Shown here: in pieces, positions 6,039 through 9,046 of the stretch | Layout of the letters: every line of letters starts with the position of its first letter | Position numbering within the stretch: the first letter of the stretch is position 1 | Assembly: GCA_028279155.1 (NCBI GenBank) | Contig: JANQST010000512.1 | Span: 1-9,046, forward strand | Length of the DNA: 9,046 nucleotides | Source of the DNA: Cyclobacteriaceae bacterium | GTDB lineage: Bacteria; Bacteroidota; Bacteroidia; Cytophagales; Cyclobacteriaceae | Direction: 5' to 3' | Translations under genes and position numbers: made by a program | Notes under the pieces: generated by a model | What the model saw: the letters and a program-made list of their open reading frames with translations, nothing else | The model's database searches: none | Told to the model about the DNA's origin: nothing

Positions 6039-6509
6039 ATGATAAAAATTTTATTTGTGTGCCTGGGAAACATCTGCAGATCACCTCTTGCAGAGGCTAT
6101 TTTTAAGCAAAAAATTCGCGAAAATGGACTGGAATCGAAGATTTTATGTGATTCGGCGGGAACTGCGAACTATCACGTTGGAGAATCACCAGATCCAAGA
6201 ACAATTGAGGTGGCAAACAATCATAACGTACCAATCCAGCATTTTGGGCAACAATTCAAAAAACATCATGAAAATGAGTTCGATTACTTAATTGCAATGG
6301 ATTATTCCAACAAATCAAATATGATCCGCGAACTAGGAGGTGAGTCAAATACACTTTTTCTAATGCGTGAATTTGATCCTCAGGCAAAAGGAGAAGATGT
6401 GCCTGACCCATGGTATGGTGGCATGAATGGTTTTGAAAATGTATTCCAGATTCTGGATAGGTCAACGGATGAATTTCTTCATTTCCTTAAGGAAAAACAC
6501 AACCTGTGA
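6039..6509 (+). CDS. Low-molecular-weight protein-tyrosine phosphatase family
   Basis: A 156-residue cytoplasmic phosphatase of the LMW-PTP fold. The start at 6039 gives MIKILFVCLGNICRSP, placing the catalytic P-loop C8-x5-R14-S15 at the very N-terminus as in other members. The general acid is D123 in VPDPWYGG, and the second loop cysteine C13, known to form a protective disulfide with the catalytic cysteine in this family, is present. Its stop codon overlaps the start of the fructosamine-kinase-like gene by 4 bp (GTGA at 6506-6509), so the two are translationally coupled. As I recall from published work, such pairs occur in several bacteria and the phosphatase can act on phosphorylated ketoamine (ribulosamine or erythrulosamine) adducts instead of phosphotyrosine; that role is more likely here than capsule-kinase signalling, since no polysaccharide or tyrosine-kinase gene is nearby. 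Confidence 0.93.
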   Translation: MIKILFVCLGNICRSPLAEAIFKQKIRENGLESKILCDSAGTANYHVGESPDPRTIEVANNHNVPIQHFGQQFKKHHENEFDYLIAMDYSNKSNMIRELGGESNTLFLMREFDPQAKGEDVPDPWYGGMNGFENVFQILDRSTDEFLHFLKEKHNL

Positions 6510-7375
6510 GCAGTGAATCATTCTACGCCAGTGTTTTTAGATATCATTTCGGTTCAGAAATAAAAGTCAAAAAAGTTTCGTCAGTGCCTGGTGGATGCAT
6601 AAATCAGACAAGCAAGGTCACAACTAACCAGGGAGAATTTTTCATCAAAGTAAACTCTGCACAACAATCTGACCTTTTTCATAAAGAACAGAAAGGATTG
6701 GCCTTACTCAAAAAGAAATCTACGCTTGGCATACCAGTTGTTCTTGGGTCAGGCTCTGAAGATGGGAAATCGTATTTGATCTTGGAGTGGATAGAAAAAG
6801 GAATAGCAAATCAGACTTTTTGGAATCGGTTTGGTGAATCACTAGGACTTCAACATAAAACATCATCAAGTCGGTTCGGACTGGATCATGACAATCATAT
6901 AGGCAGACTACCCCAATCCAACACATTTCATGAAAAGTGGGGAGAATTCTTCATTGAGGAGAGGCTTGAGCCACAATTGAAAATAGCTAGTGATTCAGGT
7001 TTGGTTGGCAATTCCACATTAAGCCAATTTGATATGCTTTTTACCACACTTGGGCAACTGATTCCTGAGGAGCCTCCATCGTTACTTCATGGAGACCTTT
7101 GGAGTGGGAATTTTTTGTGTGGTTTGGAATCTAAACCTTACATTTTTGATCCAGCAGTCTATTTCGGTCATAGAGAAACGGAACTTGCTTTCACAACCAT
7201 GTTCGGTGGATTCGATCAACAATTTTATACTTCCTATTCAAATGAATTTCCTTTAGAACCAGGTTTCGATGATCGAATAGAAATTCACAACCTTTACCCG
7301 CTGCTCGTTCACGTCAACTTATTTGGACCCTCCTATCTCACTGGAATTGAGCATACACTCAAACGATTTACCTAA
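6506..7375 (+). CDS. Fructosamine/ketosamine-3-kinase family protein
   Basis: A 289-residue kinase of the aminoglycoside phosphotransferase-like fold, full length for the fructosamine-3-kinase family. The nucleotide loop is VPGGCINQTSKV (27-38) with C31; the ATP lysine is probably K48 (FFIKVN). The catalytic loop is LHGDLWSGN (194-202) with D197 and N202, and the metal-binding Asp is D215 in IFDPAVYFGHRETELAF. Family members phosphorylate ketoamines formed when sugars react with protein amines, making them unstable so the amine is freed; bacterial enzymes often prefer ribulosamine or erythrulosamine. The GTG start lies inside the end of the upstream phosphatase gene. The conserved P-loop cysteine is reported as a redox switch in this family. 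The stop TAA (7373-7375) directly abuts the stop of the opposing aspartate kinase gene, with no terminator visible. Confidence 0.92.
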   Translation: MSSESFYASVFRYHFGSEIKVKKVSSVPGGCINQTSKVTTNQGEFFIKVNSAQQSDLFHKEQKGLALLKKKSTLGIPVVLGSGSEDGKSYLILEWIEKGIANQTFWNRFGESLGLQHKTSSSRFGLDHDNHIGRLPQSNTFHEKWGEFFIEERLEPQLKIASDSGLVGNSTLSQFDMLFTTLGQLIPEEPPSLLHGDLWSGNFLCGLESKPYIFDPAVYFGHRETELAFTTMFGGFDQQFYTSYSNEFPLEPGFDDRIEIHNLYPLLVHVNLFGPSYLTGIEHTLKRFT

Positions 7376-8608
7376 TCACCGATACAAAACCTGGTAATTA
7401 CTGGCTGTCTTCTGTTCCATAAGTACTGACCTGTCGGGAGGAAGTTGATCAAAAGACTCTGGTCGGTAATTCTTGATGGTCGCAAGATTTAGTTCTCCTT
7501 CAAACGAAAGAATGAAATCACGATTTAAGAGTTCTTTGATCCTTCGTGCCTTGAATTGCTTGTTATCAATGCAAAACGAGAAAGTCAAGGCTGAATTTTG
7601 CATAAGATTGATCTTAATATTCAAGAGATCAAGTACCTGAAGAATCATACCTAATTTTTGCTCATTCATAAAATTGTGATCTTTCACCTCTGCAGTTACC
7701 AGTAGTTGATTCTTTTTGAACACAAAACAGGGAACTGTTTTCCTGGTATTCTTTGAGGAGACCAAGGTGCCTGAGGTTTCCAATTCTTCAAACGACCTTA
7801 CCGTCAATGGTATACTTTTCTGTGCAAGTGGCTTGAGCGTTTTAGGATGGATCACCTGGGCTCCATAATAGGTCATTTCAGTGATCTCCCTGTAGCTGAG
7901 TCGATCATACTTTTCAGTTTGATCCATTATTCGAGGATCTGCATTTAATATCCCTTTTACATCTTTCCAAACGGTAAAACTTTCAGCGCCTAAGCAATAA
8001 GCGAAAATAGAACCAGAAAAGTCCGAGCCTTCTCTGCCAAGAGTAGTTGAATTGCCTTCTGCATCTGAACCAATAAAACCCTGTGTCACCACTATACCAT
8101 CAAAGTTTAGTAAGGCTTTAATCATCCTCTTCTCGGTGACAACCCAATCCACATTCGCTTCAGTAAAATACTGATCCGTCCTGATCAGTTCTCTAGCATC
8201 CAGCCATTCACAAGTTGCATTCTGCTTGAGGTAGGCTGCTATTATAGATGTGGACATGAGCTCACCATGAGGAACTACCTGATCATACGACCAAAGTATG
8301 TCTTGTCCATTCACTTTCTCGCACCACTCTTTTAGTGATTTCTCCCATTTAATATACTCTTCTGGTATGTTTTCCATAATGTCCCGGATTATGGATCGAT
8401 GGTATTCATAGAGCTCACCTAAAGTCGAACGAAATTCTTTTCCGTTCACTGCTAAATCGACCAATTCTTCCAGTTTATTGGTCATTTTTCCCATGGCAGA
8501 AACCACCACCACAGTGCGATCATTACCAAACTCCTGAATAACTTTTTCTAAATTCCTGATGCCTTCACCATCTTTTACGGAGGCACCTCCAAACTTGAAA
8601 ATTTGCAC
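7376..8608 (-). CDS. Aspartate kinase (monofunctional)
   Basis: A 410-residue aspartokinase catalysing ATP-dependent phosphorylation of aspartate, the first step to lysine, threonine, methionine and diaminopimelate. The N-terminal amino-acid-kinase domain (about 1-275) begins MQIFKFGGASVKD, with further motifs VVSAMGKMTN (36-44), TLGREGSDFSG (189-199) and KDVKGILNADPR (215-226). The C-terminal region (about 295-385) is the regulatory ACT part, so feedback control by an amino acid is likely, but the effector cannot be read. No homoserine dehydrogenase domain follows. The start codon is GTG at 8606-8608, chosen because the catalytic motif follows directly as in other family members. The gene is divergent from the fructose-bisphosphatase gene (68-bp gap) and its stop abuts the stop of the opposing kinase gene. 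Confidence 0.95.
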   Translation of the reverse strand: MQIFKFGGASVKDGEGIRNLEKVIQEFGNDRTVVVVSAMGKMTNKLEELVDLAVNGKEFRSTLGELYEYHRSIIRDIMENIPEEYIKWEKSLKEWCEKVNGQDILWSYDQVVPHGELMSTSIIAAYLKQNATCEWLDARELIRTDQYFTEANVDWVVTEKRMIKALLNFDGIVVTQGFIGSDAEGNSTTLGREGSDFSGSIFAYCLGAESFTVWKDVKGILNADPRIMDQTEKYDRLSYREITEMTYYGAQVIHPKTLKPLAQKSIPLTVRSFEELETSGTLVSSKNTRKTVPCFVFKKNQLLVTAEVKDHNFMNEQKLGMILQVLDLLNIKINLMQNSALTFSFCIDNKQFKARRIKELLNRDFILSFEGELNLATIKNYRPESFDQLPPDRSVLMEQKTASNYQVLYR

Positions 8609-8637
8609 TTCGCAAACGTTTTAACTGTTGAATCATT

Positions 8638-8645
8638 TAAGTTTG
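8638..8645 (+). promoter_or_regulatory. Candidate fructose-bisphosphatase -7 promoter box
   Basis: TAAGTTTG is an exact TAnnTTTG match 31 bp upstream of the fbp ATG. The -33 region is poor (only GTTTT at 8618-8622). It lies in the 68-bp gap shared with the divergent aspartate kinase gene, for which no clear box was found. Confidence 0.4.
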
Positions 8646-8676
8646 TGGCCTAATTACTTGAATAATTAAACCATCC

Positions 8677-9046
8677 ATGAACAAAAGTAATCTGGGGCTT
8701 CCGATTGGCACTACGCTTGACAGGTTTATTAAGCAAAAGCAGGATCAATTCTCTTCTGCCACAGGTGAACTTTCGCAATTGCTTAGAGACATTGCACTTG
8801 CAGGTAAAATCATAAACAGGGAAGTTACTAACTCTGGATTACTTGATATTTCCGGTGGTTTCGGAGCAAAGAATGTTCAGGGAGAAGATCAGCAAAAGCT
8901 GGATGTTATAGCCAATATTCGATTCACCAGGGCTTTGAAAAATGGTGGAATGACCTGTGCAGTGGTTTCAGAAGAGGAAGACGAGATCATTCATCTCAAC
9001 CCTGATTGCCGATATGTAGTCGCCATGGATCCACTTGACGGATCTT
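8677..9046 (+). CDS. fbp: Class 1 fructose-1,6-bisphosphatase (5' part; cut by window edge)
   Basis: The first 123 codons of a gene that runs off the right end of the window. The enzyme hydrolyses fructose 1,6-bisphosphate to fructose 6-phosphate, the committed step of gluconeogenesis. The class 1 signatures visible are ELSQLLRDIALAGKIINREV (31-50), the block NVQGEDQQKLD (66-76), the metal-ligand glutamates in VSEEE (97-101), and the metal-binding motif AMDPLDGS (116-123) with D118 and D121. The last motif is present just before the cut; the remaining C-terminal two thirds lie outside. The ATG at 8677 is used; a TAAGTTTG box lies 31 bp upstream. It is divergent from aspartate kinase. Confidence 0.95.
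   Translation, partial: MNKSNLGLPIGTTLDRFIKQKQDQFSSATGELSQLLRDIALAGKIINREVTNSGLLDISGGFGAKNVQGEDQQKLDVIANIRFTRALKNGGMTCAVVSEEEDEIIHLNPDCRYVVAMDPLDGS

Overview
The window looks like chromosomal DNA from a marine or environmental Bacteroidota, probably Cytophagales-like (inference). The DNA is AT-rich and most genes lack a recognisable Shine-Dalgarno sequence. Several intergenic regions carry the Bacteroidota -7 box TAnnTTTG. The gene types also fit: a short PadR regulator, an outer-membrane barrel resembling the DUF6588 family, and a cupredoxin with a CPLNPTP motif. I see no tRNA, rRNA, CRISPR array, transposon or phage gene. The window is cut inside a gene at both ends.

Layout. (1) 1-240, minus: 5' part of a PadR-type repressor, whose short upstream region holds two near-identical 16-bp repeats flanking a -7 box. 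(2) 374-2307, plus: an AraC-family regulator, then an AhpD-like carboxymuconolactone decarboxylase family protein, then an exported cupredoxin-like protein; the last two are tightly spaced. (3) 2397-4045, minus: a 2-Cys peroxiredoxin and the ribosome-assembly GTPase RsgA, separated by a strong hairpin terminator. (4) 4237-5902, plus: a two-gene unit of an unrecognised lipoprotein and a predicted outer-membrane beta-barrel protein, closed by a strong terminator. (5) 6039-7375, plus: low-molecular-weight phosphatase and fructosamine-kinase-family protein, overlapping by 4 bp and plausibly a protein-deglycation module. (6) 7376-8605/8608, minus: monofunctional aspartate kinase, whose stop codon directly abuts the kinase stop. 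(7) 8677-9046, plus: 5' part of class 1 fructose-1,6-bisphosphatase, divergent from aspartate kinase.

How the genes may work together (inference). Two themes recur. One is thiol/redox chemistry: the AhpD-like CxxC protein, cupredoxin, peroxiredoxin, and the cysteine-containing kinase P-loop. The other is sugar-phosphate damage and flux: the deglycation pair next to fructose-bisphosphatase. The best candidates for something under-described are the araC/AhpD-like/cupredoxin cassette, with its 21-bp-phased repeat and degenerate copper site, and the lipoprotein/barrel pair. The rest is ordinary housekeeping content.
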